A stretch of 64,000 nucleotides of DNA from assembly GCF_030272615.1 (NCBI RefSeq), contig NC_081415.1, positions 377,597,392 to 377,661,391 on the forward strand. The letters are read 5' to 3'. Every line of letters starts with the position of its first letter. The first letter of the stretch is position 1. Below the pieces are notes generated by a model. That model searched no databases. It was not told the origin of the DNA and worked only from the letters and a program-made list of their open reading frames with translations. Made by a program: the position numbers and the translations under genes. This document shows positions 32,979 to 45,600 of the stretch, piece after piece. Source of the stretch: Cryptomeria japonica. Its lineage: Eukaryota; Streptophyta; Pinopsida; Cupressales; Cupressaceae.

Positions 32979-35419
32979 TTAAATTCCATATTCATCTTCA
33001 TCTGAACCATCCAACACAAGCCCAAGGTCATCAAGTGGTTCAAATCCAGCATCAATTGAACCACTATCGAATGGAATGTCACACCCACTAGCCAAGTCTC
33101 TCTCAAGTTCCATAGGTGCCTCGTCTATAGAGACTTGGGCAAGTTGTGCAACTGTAGCATCTAAATCAGCACACTCAAGGGCTAGATCCCAATTCCTTGT
33201 TGCACCCACATTATATTCAAGGTCCTTATGTGACAACAAACGAAGGTTGGAGTGTACGTAGACCAAATCCTCAGCTCTCTTTGCACCCAAACGATTATGT
33301 TTGACTGAGTGGATGAAGGAGTATGTACTCCAATTCCGCTCAGCTGAAGAAGAACTCGCAACCTGTTAAAAGTTAAAACATTATTAGAAATTTATAAATT
33401 ATCAAATAAAAATATGATACCATCAAATGGAATTGAAAAACTATAAGAAAAAGATACATACTTGGGAGAGAAGTTTAATTGCAAGAGGCTGCAAGTAAAT
33501 GGAGCCTTGACCATGTACATACCACCACTCATCAACATCCATCCCATATCTAGCATTGAGAGCTACAACATCATGATTTTTTGTGGATACAAATTGGCCA
33601 AACTCCTTCATGACAACATTTCTTGTCTCCTCATCTTGATATATCTTTTTAAAGGCAGCTCTATAGCCAAAAGCAACCTCTGCATCTCTATATGGTGGTA
33701 CCCTCCTTGGTGTTGCAAGCATCTCTGCACTATAAAATTTTGGTGTCAAAGCAAATGCTAAAAGATGTAAGGGATTGGTCATCTTGTTCCAACGGTCAAC
33801 AATAATATTCTGCACAACTTTGAAAAATGTTTCCGTTGGGTCATTTACTTTTCTTTTTATTACTTCTCTTATTTTCTCCACCATGCAATCCATGCCATCA
33901 GAAATCTCACCCAAACATGGGCGATCAGTATCAGCATACCTAATCATGCTCATGATGGGCTCAGTGAAATTCAAAACATATTCCACAGTATCCCACCATT
34001 TCTCATCAAGGATTAATGCTCTTACTTTTAGAGCTCTTTCTGTCTAGGCCTGCTTCCATACACTCCACAATCCATTGATGACCATAGAACTCAAGGCCTC
34101 TCGCACCTTCACAAGTTGTCTTAAGATGAGTGTGTGAGATGCAAATCGTGTTTCAGCTACCTAACATGACATAAAAAAATACACAACATATATCAATTAT
34201 AAAAAATTAAAAAATAAAATTAAAAATTTTAATTAGTAATTACCTTCAACAACTCCAACTTGGAGAAGGTCCTAAAAATGGCTTGTGACATATGATGATT
34301 AGTCACAAACATTTGAATCTCCTCGCCCTCATACAATTTTTTCACCCAATCAATTTGTGTGCCAATCTTTTGCATGATTAAATTGAGTGAGTGGACTGCA
34401 CATGGTGTCCAAAAGATGTGACCGTATGTAGCCTCCACTATAGTCCCCGCTGCCCTACAATTTTTAGCATTGTCCATTATGACTTGGACAACATTTTGAG
34501 GCCCCACCATATCAATGCATTCTATGAGGATATTGGCAATGAAACTTGCATCTTTCACTTGCCCCTCACAATCCACCGCTTTCAAAAACATTGCCCCTTT
34601 AGGGCACACTACTATAACATTGATCAATGGCCTATTTTTACAATCTTTCCATCCATCAAAAACGATGGTCAAACCTATTTCCGGCCATGTATCTTTGATG
34701 ACTTTCAACTGTGACTCTACGGATGCTTTCTCCTTTGCCAATAAGGTGGTTCTCACCTTTTCATACCTTGGACAAACATAATCAGAAGGTGTGTTGCAAA
34801 GGGTATGTACCATGTCCCGAAAGTAAGGTGATCTAACAAGGTTGAAAGGAAGCCCATTGCCATAAATGCAATGCCCAATGCTCTAATCTGCAATGTCTCT
34901 CATTTCATTTTTGAAGGCAGTATCCAATGGGCCTCTTTTCCGTGAAGCCACAACATTTTGATTCTCTAGTGGAGCAACTGGTGGTTTTGGCATAAAACGA
35001 TGCGATCCGGCTGGTCTTGTGGAGCCAATACTACTATAAGGCCTCGTAGTCTTCGAGCTTGATTGGGCAAGAGGATGATCAGTCTTTGCTTTGCCACTTC
35101 TCCTATCAGCTTCCTCTTGTTCTCTAATATATTCTAAAACTAGAGCTTTTGGCAGCCCCTTGCCATCTGATCCCTTACAAAATTTTATTCCACGCCCGGG
35201 GATGAAACAAAGGTGGCCTTTCACTCGATAGTATGAGCTGGTATACTCAATGCCACAATGGTTACACTTCCAAACAAAACCCCCACCACCAGACACTTGC
35301 TTGATCATTGTTGTATAATGCCAAAGTGGCGAATCTTGATCAATTTTAAAGGGGTTATTTTCAGTTCGGGCATGGGCAATTGAACTAGAGCTTGCACTTG
35401 CACTTCCAATTTCAGCCAT
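32979..35419 (-). pseudogene. hAT transposase gene, three coding exons, two nonsense codons
   Basis: The transposase cuts and rejoins hAT DNA. Exon 1 (35419-34244) opens at ATG 35419 just after an acceptor-like TTTATTTTAG. It holds a BED finger (CNHCGIEYTSSYYRVKGHL) and then the DUF659 RNase-H-like region (LTIVFDGWKDCKNRPLINV, QVIMDNAKNC, TPCAVHSLNLIM). Exon 2 (34160-33462) and exon 3 (33362-32979) are joined at canonical GT/AG sites. They carry the C-terminal dimerisation block: WWYVHGQGSIYLQPLAIKLL, and across the junction SSSSAERNWS and KRAEDLVYVHSNLRL. TAG codons interrupt at 34885-34883 and 34046-34044; reading frames are otherwise conserved, so inactivation is recent. Confidence 0.88.
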
Positions 35420-35963
35420 TATGTATGATTATATGAATAATGCACCTAAAATAAAAAGAGAAAACACAACATTATTGAAAAAAATTGATAAAATTTCGGC
35501 ATTATAACCCCATACTATGCATACAAAGTGTAAAAAAATATTAAAAACTTATTTAAAAAATTTTAGAAAAACTTTTAAAAAAAATTAAAAAATTTGAAAA
35601 AAACTTTAAAAAATTCTTGAAAACTTGTAAAAAATTCAGATTCACTCACCTTTGATGGCTAAATCTTCCTTCTCCACTGATTCCTATGCCTTTTATGCGT
35701 GTCTCACATCTTCATAGTCTCTACCTTCGAAGAAAAATGCAAAAACTAAGAAACCCGGCTTTAGAGAAAAAATCTTCAAAAATGCAAATAGAATGAGTTG
35801 AATGAATGTTTTGATGCATGAAATGCATCACAAAGGGGCAAATTAGGGTTTAAATATTAAATAACTATTTTTTAAAGTACTTTTTTTTTTGTTTTTATTG
35901 TTTTTTGACCCGTGGGCCCCATTTTTGGGAACCCACGGGCCTGGGTTCACTCGGGTCCTCCTA

Positions 35964-36088
35964 GGTTCGATCTGGGTTCCACCCGAGTCCTTCCCAGGTG
36001 GCCGGGTTCCCTGTGGGTCCTACGCACAGGGAAACGCACAGGGAACCCGGCCACCTGGGAAGGACCCGGGTGGAACCCAGGTCGAACC
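35964..36088. repeat. Long hairpin near the right end of hAT-2
   Basis: The 52-bp arms 35964-36015 and 36037-36088 are inverted copies with about two mismatches and a 21-bp GC-rich centre. They are rich in GGGTTCCACCCG-type motifs. Foldback structure in a hAT subterminal region may serve transposase binding, or may give rise to small RNAs. Confidence 0.88.
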
Positions 36089-36315
36089 CAAGCCGGACCA
36101 GGACCAGGCACGAACCAGGACCCGGACCCAAGCCAATACCCAAAGAGCCGGTAACTTAATAATTGGTTGGCACCAATTCAATTTTAGTGTCCAATTATTG
36201 CTAATCTCGGGCCCTCTAACAAATTATTTTTTTAATTATGTAATTAATTAATATTAAGTCACTTTTTTATTTTATTTTATTTTTGGAGGGAAAAGTAAAT
36301 TAAATAAAGTACTTA

Positions 36316-36531
36316 CTCCTTCCCATAGGATCCCTGATTTCAGTATGAATGTTGTAATGCTCATGCCCAAGTAACACATAATCTCTTGGGTGTAGCTGAA
36401 TGCCCATGACAGAAATAGCTAGGCAGATTGCCAGGCCTATGGTAAGGATGTCAATAAGTGTCTCACAGTAGCGTCTTAGAGATGATTCATTCAAAATTGG
36501 TGTATCTGGATGATTGCAATCACTCGATGCT
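36316..36531 (-). pseudogene. Unidentified exon-like segment
   Basis: The minus-strand frame is open over about 72 codons. It contains HPDTPILNESSLRRYCETLI, then DILTIGLAICLAISVMGIQL, then HPRDYVLLGHEHYNIHTEIR and DPMG. It ends at a donor-like GTAAGT, with an acceptor-like TTTTAATAAG upstream. The middle is hydrophobic enough for one membrane helix. The composition is that of a conserved protein, but I do not recognise it. It lies on the opposite strand to the neighbouring exons at 37099-38681, so it is not part of that gene. Confidence 0.4.
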
Positions 36532-37098
36532 TATTAAAAAATATAATAATTCTAGTAATCTATTAAAATTTTCTAGTTACTGACAAAAATCTTTTCACAT
36601 CCCATCATTAACCATGCTAATTGTAAAAACTTGTCTTACTTGATTTTGCAATTTGATTCAAACTGACTCTGATCACACTAGTTTGGATACCTGTTAGATT
36701 AAGTGTTTTTTAAGGTTTGTCAATCAGATCTGTGGCATGAATGCTTGAGAAATAGACAGGAAAATGTGCAAGTGCATTGATCTCTTTATGAAATTCATCG
36801 AAGCAAAACAAATTAAAACCAGACACAAGAAAAATTTGTTCCTGGATCATGATGTTATCATCCAACATACATGCTATTTTATGTAGGTGTCATGTTTTTT
36901 GTGTGTGCTATTTATGGAATGATAATGAAAGTAACGGTAAACTGGACTACAATTCCTTTGAATTTGGGAATTCCTTAGTTTTCCATTTCAGCATCAAAGA
37001 GTTCGTCAAAATTTTCTGCAAACTTGTCTACTGGCAATAATGGATAGTTTATTAGCTGTCAACAGTTTCTTTCATAACATATTTTACTCTTCTAACAG

Positions 37099-37143
37099 GT
37101 ACTAGTGTGTTCCAGAGATGGTTTCGTGTATGCTTTTCATCTG
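37099..37143 (+). CDS. AASDH/AAE19-like gene, small internal exon
   Basis: The 15-codon exon VLVCSRDGFVYAFHL sits between a TTCTAACAG acceptor and a GTAAGC donor. The SRDGFVYAF pattern is one strand set of a PQQ/beta-propeller repeat. It joins in phase 0 to the next exon at 38036. The short length makes it less certain than the two exons that follow. Confidence 0.6.
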
Positions 37144-37711
37144 GTAAGCTTCTGTGCTCTATCCAATACGCAGTCATTGACAGTACAAAAATATGAATCC
37201 AAACATTATAAATCGTCAATCAGAGATTAGTTTCTTCTTGTTGCCTTTTCTATTGAGATTATTAGCATCAATGTGTAAAATCATAAATATAGAAAAGAAC
37301 GTTTAGAAAGGTGTAAATTTTACAATCTGTTTGGTGCCACAATGTTGGATTCCTGAATTCAAGTTTTTTGCATGGAAGAATGAATATCTACCTGTTTGCT
37401 AACCTGTTCATTGCTGCCTAAAAATTTTGACTAACTTGATACATATTCTTCAGGAGTCTTATTTCTCAATATCATAACCACCACTGTATCTTTGGAAGTT
37501 CCAAAAGTGTCTTGTCATTATGATTCTACAGATCATGCAATGAACACAGATTCTAACAAGTTTGGCAGCATCATTTAAGTTGATGCACGTTAGATTAATT
37601 CAATTAATCTTTTTCAGCTATGGAATGAATGATACTCTTAAAACTTGTCTTACTTTTTCTTGTTTAACTGTAATGCTGTAATATAAATGTGGAACAAGTC
37701 GTTTGAAAGTG

Positions 37712-37960
37712 CTTGACTATTAAAAGAATTGAGATCTAGGACATTTTTGGAACTGCCTCATAACAATAAGTATACAAACTCAAGATCCTTTGTATTTCTC
37801 CCAAAACTATAACCTATTTCAAATTTTCTTCCTCCCTTGACTATTAAAAGAATTGAGATCTAGGACATTTTTGGAACTGCCTCATAACAATAAGTCTACA
37901 AACTCAAGATCCTTTGTATTTCTCCCAAGACTATAACCTATTTCAAATTTTCTTCCTCCC
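37712..37960. repeat. Recent 124-bp tandem duplication in an intron
   Basis: Two copies (starting 37712 and 37836) of CTTGACTATTAAAAGAATTG... to CTTCCTCCC differ at only two positions by eye. The duplication lies in the intron between the exons at 37143 and 38036. Confidence 0.95.
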
Positions 37961-38035
37961 TATAGTTCCTAATAGGATTAGTACGACAGTGGCTCATTTG
38001 TTTGGTTGTGGATTTTGTCCTTGATTACAAAACAG

Positions 38036-38190
38036 CAAGTTGACAGAAGTCCCCATATTCTTTGGATGCAGAAGCAAGGAAACTGTTTATGGAAGCATTT
38101 TATTGGGGAACCCATTACTTCATCTGCTTATGTTGATGAGACAGTTGGATTGGTCTCACATAATGAAAACCAGCAGGAGACAGTATATAG
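38036..38190 (+). CDS. AASDH/AAE19-like gene, penultimate exon
   Basis: This exon of 155 bases between ACAAAACAG and a GTATAT donor encodes SPHILWMQKQGNCLWKHFIG followed by EPITSSAYVDETVGLVS. It resembles the propeller repeats at the C-terminus of the plant acyl-activating enzyme related to aminoadipate-semialdehyde dehydrogenase. That protein combines an AMP-binding domain, a carrier domain and PQQ-type repeats. It ends in phase 2 and joins exactly to 38315 (TVYR-LVCVCSSSG). No disruption is seen. Confidence 0.7.
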
Positions 38191-38314
38191 GTATATCGTC
38201 TTGACTTTGCTGATTACACAGCTTGTATTGATTAGATTGTAGTATTTTATAAGTCTCCATAATTCTATTTAGCTTTACAATTTCTAATACCTGTAACCCT
38301 TCTTTTTATCCCAG

Positions 38315-38681
38315 GTTGGTATGTGTTTGCAGTTCCTCAGGAACCATTCATGTCCTGAAGGTTGACTCACATGCAGCCCAAAGGTATAATGTTGCAACTT
38401 CTGCTGATTTCAACACTTTCCAAGGACACAATGTGTCGTCGTACGATAGTAATCTTACACAGACTGAAGGCAAAACGCAGAATGATAGTCTTAACAAGTT
38501 TTGTACAGATGTGGTTGACAAGTGTAAAGATCAAAACCTGAAGGTGCAGCCCATATTTAGTCATGAATTAACAAAATTGGAACTTAAAGGGGAAATATAT
38601 TCATCACCTGTTATGGTTGGTGGCCTCATATTTATTGGTTGTCGCGATGATCATGTTTATGGCATTAGCATAGTAATTTGA
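38315..38681 (+). CDS. AASDH/AAE19-like gene, terminal exon
   Basis: This is the last coding exon, after a TTTTTATCCCAG acceptor, with stop TAA/TGA at 38679-38681. It encodes LVCVCSSSGTIHVLKVDSHA, a variable linker, then KLELKGEIYSSPVMVGGLIF and IGCRDDHVYGIS, the closing blade of a PQQ/WD-like propeller. The SSPV-x-GG-x-IF-x-GCRDD-x-VY pattern is what I associate with this enzyme family. The frame is intact across 121 codons and both splice joins. Upstream exons encoding the adenylation and carrier domains are not in the adjacent sequence. They may lie beyond a large, element-filled intron or be absent. Confidence 0.72.
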
Positions 38682-40673
38682 AAAGAAGAATATTTTATAT
38701 TAAGGTTAGATGGGGCATCAGTTCAACTCCAAAGGGGTGAATATAGCTTTTGTGCATGCAAGGAAGATGATGGTATTGAGAGATATACACATATCCTTCA
38801 GAGTAAAGATGGCGAAAACATCTTAGTGGGAGGATCCGTGGAAGAATGTCACCATTCCAAGTACAATCATCTGGCATGGGGTCTTCAGGTTGAAAAGTTG
38901 ACTCCACATAGTTAACAAGATTATTATTGCGGTCACTAATTTTTTACATGTAATTTTTTTTATGAGTAATTTTTAAATTCATAAAAGGAAGAAATATTAC
39001 ATCTGCCCTAACCTTGGGCGTGGAAGGACATGAGAGTGCTGAGATTTAAGAAATTCCCTTTACAAAATAATGCCTCAAAGATCCAAAGGTCAAAACATAA
39101 AACTGGTAGACTATACAATGATGAAGCAAATATTTTCTTAATACTTGTGCAAGAAGTAATGCGTAATGAGAGGGATTCTCTTTTGCTCTTTCTTGAGCCC
39201 TATATTTGAGTGGAATTCCATACAAATTTACAATATTTTGTCCCAAACACATTCTGCTGAGAAATACATTGGGTTCTCTTTTATAATGAAAATTCTTATT
39301 TGGCACTTTCCTTAGGGCAATGCATACCTATGTCCTCATTCTCTGGAGGTGCAACTTTAGCTGAGACTTGACTGAATTACTGAGGTGGTCAGTTCTGTTT
39401 GGGTGGTTCAGCTTGAGGCTTTTGTGTAGTATACATCCATTAAAATTCTTTTATTGAATTCTCTAGAGATTTCTCTTTGTGTAGCTTCTCTCCTGAGATG
39501 CAGCTATTGTTCAACTTTTGTAGATGTTCATAGAGCTGTTTTTGGGTGTTATTGGTAACTAGGAGGTACTCAATGGCCACTACTTCATGGTTTTTATTTC
39601 ATTGAAGATCTCAATCAAACGGAGTAGGCAGTTTTTCTGCTGCTGATTGTATTTATTTTGAGACTAAAGAAGCTGACCAGGTGTGCATTGAATGGCTCAA
39701 AGAGGGAGACTGGGAACCCCTTTTATCAATTTTTTAGCTCATCTTCAATTTTTTGGGTGTATACAAGATGATTACAGTCTGTGTTATCTTAAATTTACTT
39801 CATAACGGAAAATAAATCTAGAAATTATCATGAGAACCAGATGCATGGCTCTCTGTATTTTCCTTGCTAGGTTTGATGGGTTTGCAATGTTTGCAGCTGA
39901 AAGAAGCAGCCTTATTGTTGATATACATACCTGCTTCGAGAGATAGAGATGGGACTATAGTGCTAGCATCCATCCCATTAGGCTGAGGTAGTATCAAACA
40001 TGGAGATAATCATTGAATTATTGATGGACGTGTTGATTAGTCTGACCAAAGGAGGTGGTGATTTTGAGTTTAAACATTATACAGATGTCAATAGCAGAAT
40101 ACACTTGTGCAGGTGGGTTGGGTCTCGACAACTTAGGAAGCAAAGTTAACTCATTTGATTGACTTGGTGGATAGATGAGTTAGTAAAAAAAAAGTGATTT
40201 TGATAAAGGTGGATTGACTAACTAGTTAAAAAGGTGACTGATGAGTTAGAGAAGACAAGTGACTAGTTTAACTGAGAATCAATGGTTGTTAGAGAGGGGA
40301 GGATAATTAGCCATTTTAAACGTCTTTGTAGGAGAACACATAAAATTATCATTTTATTTATTTTGTAGAAAATTGAAAAATGACATGTGAGAGAAAGTAA
40401 AGATAATTAAGAAATCTATTTAATTAAGAGGAGATTATTAGTTATCTAAATAATTTAGAATAATTATTTAATTATGAGGAGATAATAGAATTTGATTTAA
40501 TTAAACAATAAAAATTATTTAATTAAAGTATATTAAAGGGGTTTAATTAAATAATTAAAAATTATTCAATAATGGAAATGGAGGGAAATTTGAAATTTGA
40601 ATTTGAACATAGAAGAATAAACTTAAATTAATTAAAATTATTTAATTAATGAGGGACAATTTTAGGTGTCTGC
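38682..40673. other. 3' flank of AASDH-like exons, then LTR-like debris
   Basis: The first few hundred bases may be 3' UTR. From about 40,300 the sequence becomes AATTAATTAAA-rich like LTRs of the 18109 family. It ends at 40674 with a minus-strand TGCAGACACCTAAAATTGTC, an LTR start. No coding sequence is supported. Confidence 0.4.
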
Positions 40674-40674
40674 A

Positions 40675-42883
40675 CCCACTAATAACTAATAGGAAATAAC
40701 CTCATTCACATTGAAACTTCCCCTCAACTGCAACTTAGTGAAATTATTATACAAATGATGCAAGATCTAAAATATGATGCAATATGGGTCACAACAAATA
40801 AGCCATGTTAGGTACCCATGTACAACTCATTTCTCACAAAATAGAGAAAATGAGAAAACCTTGTGGGACAAAACTCCTCTCCAAAAGAAAAATAAAAATG
40901 AAGATCAAGTGATAGACTAAGTGATGTATGGGAGGTTTTAACATTAATACCCCCTAAGGACTACATCCATCACAAAGATCCAATCGATAACGTGACCGCT
41001 TCCCCTCCCCCCCTCCCCCTGCCCACAATAAGAGGGTAAGAGAGAGACTAAGAAGCCCCCCCCTCCCATAATGAACAATCTCTTGCAACAATGGTAAGTG
41101 TCTAAAACCATGATCCCATGCATACAAATAACTTGTCTCCCATATGAAGAAACAAAACCAAATATGAATGCAAGAATGCTTCCCATTCAAAAATAATGAT
41201 GATGATGTCTCTAAACAATACTAATGTGTCTCCTTGTCCAAGTAAGATGATGATGCCAAAATCCAATCGAGTATAAGTGACAAAATGGAACTATGTGGAA
41301 ACTGATGTAGAATAAGCTCCAAAGATGAATATGACAGCTAAATCTACCATTAAATATGAGAGTTAACCCCTCAAATGTGCCCTCCAACCAAATTTGAAAG
41401 ACAATGAAATAAATCAATCACAATTTCAATGGATCTCCCTTTGTATGAAGAATCAAAACGAGAAACATTGTCTCGCATAATGAGATAACATGGTGCAAAG
41501 AACATTGCAAGTATCTTATGGAGTAAACTCTAGAACCCTCAATCTCAGTAATCAAAGGGTTGGATACATATATGTAGAAAATACTATAAATTCATTATCA
41601 AGGATTCTTGTATGAATCATATTAAGCAAATAGAATAAGGCTTGTTGCAAATGAACAACTGGAAAACTCTAAATCTGGCACAACCCTAAAATCTATAAAG
41701 CAATAATTGATTTACTAATGATCAAGAACTGGAATGAAGTGCAAAGATCAAACTAGCACCTTCTCAAGTGTCCAAGTAACAAATTAGAGATCCATCAGGT
41801 GATAACTAAAATAAAATGTACTTAGGGCTAAATCTAGAAAAAGTGCATGGATAGAATGATAGAGCTCCTTAATACCTTTCCAATACCACAAGAATCACAA
41901 AAATCATATATTATGGCAAAAAAGTTATGAGCTCAATTTCCCAACTAAATATTTGACTTCAATTGATATAAAATAACATCAAACAACAAAATATATAAAA
42001 ATAACCTACTTTATTACAAAGTTGGTAGAACTAGCTTTCCAATGATATCTCATTTGAAAAGTTTTGAATTTGTATGCCCAAGTTATTCTAGTTTTTAAAA
42101 AAAGGCTATAATAGGGCCAAAAAAGATCCCCACTTTAAGCACCTGGGGGCTAGATGGTTGTCACCCATGTGACCTAGTGCTATAGAGAGGCAAAAAAAGT
42201 GTCACTCAACTAATGACAACATTACTTAAATGGAGCGACAAAGGTGGCGATGTGAAGAGAAGGGCAAGTTGTGAGCTTATTCGCATAGCCATGGGTAGTA
42301 AATGAATCCATGGTATACATATAAACCATGCACCAAAATAAATAAATAAATGTATGTCAAAAAGATTCATACCATAATGTAATGCAAGCATAATAAGGCG
42401 TAGGAAGTATGTAGATATAATGATGTTGATTCTTGTGTAGGATGATGCAAAATGAGAATATGCCCACAAATATATTCTCAACCTTTCTATATAAATGTTG
42501 ACGTGGGTACAATGTATGTTGCATAGGTATTTGTATAGATTGTACATATATGTACAATCACAAAAATGGCAAAAAATTTCCTCAAGCCCCAGATTAAAGT
42601 CTCTAATTTTGACATTCTGGCAAGCGATCCAAAGGTTTTTGGGCATTTTGTGTATGGAAGGGTCAAATTTGCCCCAAATTTCAGCTACGTCCAAATTTTG
42701 TAATTTAAAAAGGCCTTTTAATTTTGACAAAATATGTTAAAATTTGACTAAACAAAAGCCAATCTTGATTTTCTCAATCACTCTGGATCTAACCATGAGG
42801 TTAATCAAAACCCAAAAATGCACCCAACAAGATCTTCAAGCCATATGATCACTCTCAAATGGGAAGATGTTTGTAGCACCGTA
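40675..42883. other. Intergenic stretch, no gene seen
   Basis: No feature is supported. The minus-strand frame at 42206-42730 is tyrosine- and cysteine-rich with no family features and is probably chance. If the primer site at 42884 is real, this would be element interior read on the minus strand. Confidence 0.35.
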
Positions 42884-42897
42884 GAGCTCTGATATCA
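42884..42897 (-). other. Primer-site-like sequence
   Basis: The minus-strand TGATATCAGAGCTC is one base from TGGTATCAGAGC. It directly abuts TGTAGGAG at 42898 (CTCCTACA on the minus strand), a possible LTR end. Confidence 0.5.
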
Positions 42898-43202
42898 TGT
42901 AGGAGCAGATAGATGACTCTTCAACACCCCCCAAGGATCCCTACTAGACAAAATACCTTCCACAAGAGAGAATGGCAAGATAACTTGCATCACTAGTGCA
43001 TAGATTTATAATGGTTGAATATATGATACAAATGTAAAAGAGGCATTGCTTCTATAGGCAAGGTATGAGGTAGGATTATACAAGATGTTGACATGTGTCT
43101 TAATCCTATGTAATGAGACAACTACTCTTGATACAAATATTAAAAGCATGATGCAAATACTAAATGCCTAAATTACTAAAAGTAAATAATGAGACATGGA
43201 CA
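42898..43202 (-). repeat. Candidate short LTR (about 305 bp)
   Basis: It is bounded by TGTAGGAG and ACATGGACA, giving TG...CA ends in the minus orientation with the primer-site-like sequence downstream. The size suggests a Ty1/copia-type or small non-autonomous element. No second copy was found in the window. Confidence 0.4.
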
Positions 43203-43237
43203 CATTATAAGGAACTTCTAGAATGCCACCTAGGATT

Positions 43238-45600
43238 TGTAATGCCCCACCAAGGAACCCTAGTGGATGAGCAAAATGCACATGAAATGACATGAATTTG
43301 TATTCTTTAAAATATTAAGTGAAAACATACACGTGAACTAGGCTCACGCCTTAAATTAGGTTAACTACTCATCTACAATTACAAATTGCGGAAGACTCAA
43401 CATACAACTCTAACGACTACTCTAAGAATTCCCTAACATTGTTACCTTCGCAACACATCTAAGCATGGTTCATAACCTCAAGCCGGTTAGAAGATAACTT
43501 AATTAATCTTCTACTCATCACATTGCTTGTTGAAGTTGATTTTAAAGTCCCGGTTGAAGTGTTTCTATGATAACATCATAGTTTAGAATGAAATAGAAAG
43601 CATGCATACTCATGAGTGGTAGCCAATTCCAACATCAATCCACTAACATCTACTCTACTCATATCATCTTGTATTCATTACATCATTCTACATATGGAGT
43701 GTTTGCTATATACAATGCTCAATAATTACAATGCTTGAATCAATAATTTGTACTTTACAACTTTCAATGATAAGGAAAGTGAAGGATCAAGAGAGGAAGA
43801 TAGTGATGAAGCTCTCCAAGGTGCTCATGAACAAGGTCCATTGATCCTCAATGGTGATGTGCAATGCCACCCAACTATGTGGTACCCTTAGGTCCACCCC
43901 ACTATGCTTTTGGAGATAGTCACAAGACCCAGACACTCAACAAGACAACAAGGATACAATAGGCTAACACTCACATCATACACCACATATGAAAATGTAA
44001 TGCAACATCGTGCGGTGATGATACCAAACCATGAATCCATCAAGGGTCTCTACTTAAATTACTCAAGGCATTAAATTCTAGAGTGATGTGGAGGGAGTGT
44101 TATCGTATGTGCTCATGAGGACACGCCATATAGAATTGAATATTTTGTCATACGAACGAGAATGACGAAAGCCCCAAATTGACAAAATGGTTGAGGTTTG
44201 CATCAAATTTGAACAATACCCATTTGAAAACACCCTCATGATATTCCAAACACACAAAAACAACACTCAAACAAGAATCCTAAAGAAAATTTGACAACAT
44301 TTACCCAAGAAGACCTCATTTTAACAACAAATTCCCAACACTCATACAAACTCATAAATCAAACACATATGTAATCATATCATGCGCACAATATGATCAA
44401 ATTTCAATTCCTAATGCATCATACACATCTAAGAGGGTTCAAATTGAAGAAAAAGGAGAAAAGAAGAGAGAACCTACCTAAAAAATGGAAGAATCCTTAA
44501 AACTCAAACTGTGAATGCGACACTCCACCAATGCCTACAAGATTTGAACAACAAAAAAGCTTTCACAATCCAAATCAAATAATTCCACACCCACAAAATC
44601 TGTCTTCTAGAATCATTCAATCTCAAGAATCACTATGGCCATGAAGAGGGGATTTTTGAAAGCAAAATAAGAAAAATACCACTAAGTATGAAAAATGAGC
44701 TCAATATACAAAGTATAAGCTCTCTTTTTGGAGAAAGAAATAATAAAATAATTTAAAAGACAAATTAAACTTTCAAAACCACAAAACTCCCAAAATATAA
44801 AAACACTCGATACCGTTGATTTAAATGCATATATGACAGTTTACTCATTAAGATGTTATATAACAACTATAATTTTAAATACCACAAATAAGAATATTAA
44901 TATGATGACAATAGAAGATTGACAACTAATGCACATACACTCTTTACTAGCTTCTCACATTATGTTGTAGAGCAATTAGTCATTACCTCAATGGTAACCC
45001 AAAGGTGTAATCACATAAGTCAAGGAATGAATCATTCTAATTAGGAACAATGGCCTAGGCTAGGAAACATGTTTGGCCTTGTGCTATCTCACCATTGGGG
45101 AAATGCAAGCACACTTAGACCTGTAAAGCCAAGTGGATGCCTAGTACTTGCATCAACCAAAACATGCAAACACATGTGCATACCTATACATATAATATAA
45201 TATAACTAAAACATCATTAATCATTCCCTAATCGAGGTCACATAGAAATCATAGTCGGTAGCATCACATCTCATCAAAACATTACACCATCAAAGCATCA
45301 TTTAATAATCAAGTAACACCAATAAAACTAGAATGTTCTCATATAATAATCCAAACAACATCATATAGCATCATGTCACATCATCATAGAGTCATGTTGT
45401 CATGTTTATACAACTACAAATTTGAACTTTTCAATCCATAAGTTTGAGTCGCATCCAATCGGTTCTTCCCCGCTCAAAATTTTTGAAGTCCTATTTTTCG
45501 AGCATTCCTTGTGTAAAATTGTTGTTTGATCCTTGTCTCAATCGCTTGTTGCATGCAAAAGTTTAAAATTTTTAACTTATAGGCCGAAGTTATCCTAAAC
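43238..45600 (+). other. LTR-like start (TGTAATGCCCCACC), then no gene seen
   Basis: TGTAATGCCCCACCAAGG at 43238 is a variant of the LTR start used elsewhere in the window. The following 2.3 kb is AT-rich, with no recognisable coding sequence and no located end. Confidence 0.35.

Larger units (their letters stand above)
32576..36159 (-). mobile_element. hAT-2, near-complete hAT transposon
   Basis: A 3.58-kb hAT-family element. The ends match as inverted repeats: left CTAAGTTACCGG, right end reverse-complemented TTAAGTTACCGG. The 8-bp target duplication is TAATTGGC (32568-32575) versus TAATTGGT (36160-36167), with one difference. The subterminal regions are GGGTTCGG/CCCGAACC-rich on both sides. 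The right one folds into a 52-bp-arm hairpin. A complete transposase gene lies inside on the minus strand, spoiled by two TAG codons. Confidence 0.9.

Noticed and set aside
35889-36251. Plus- and minus-strand frames rich in G, P and T
   Set aside because: They are the palindromic GC-rich subterminal repeats of hAT-2.
42206-42730. 174-codon minus-strand frame
   Set aside because: No conserved motif, odd composition and no splice or start context; most likely chance.
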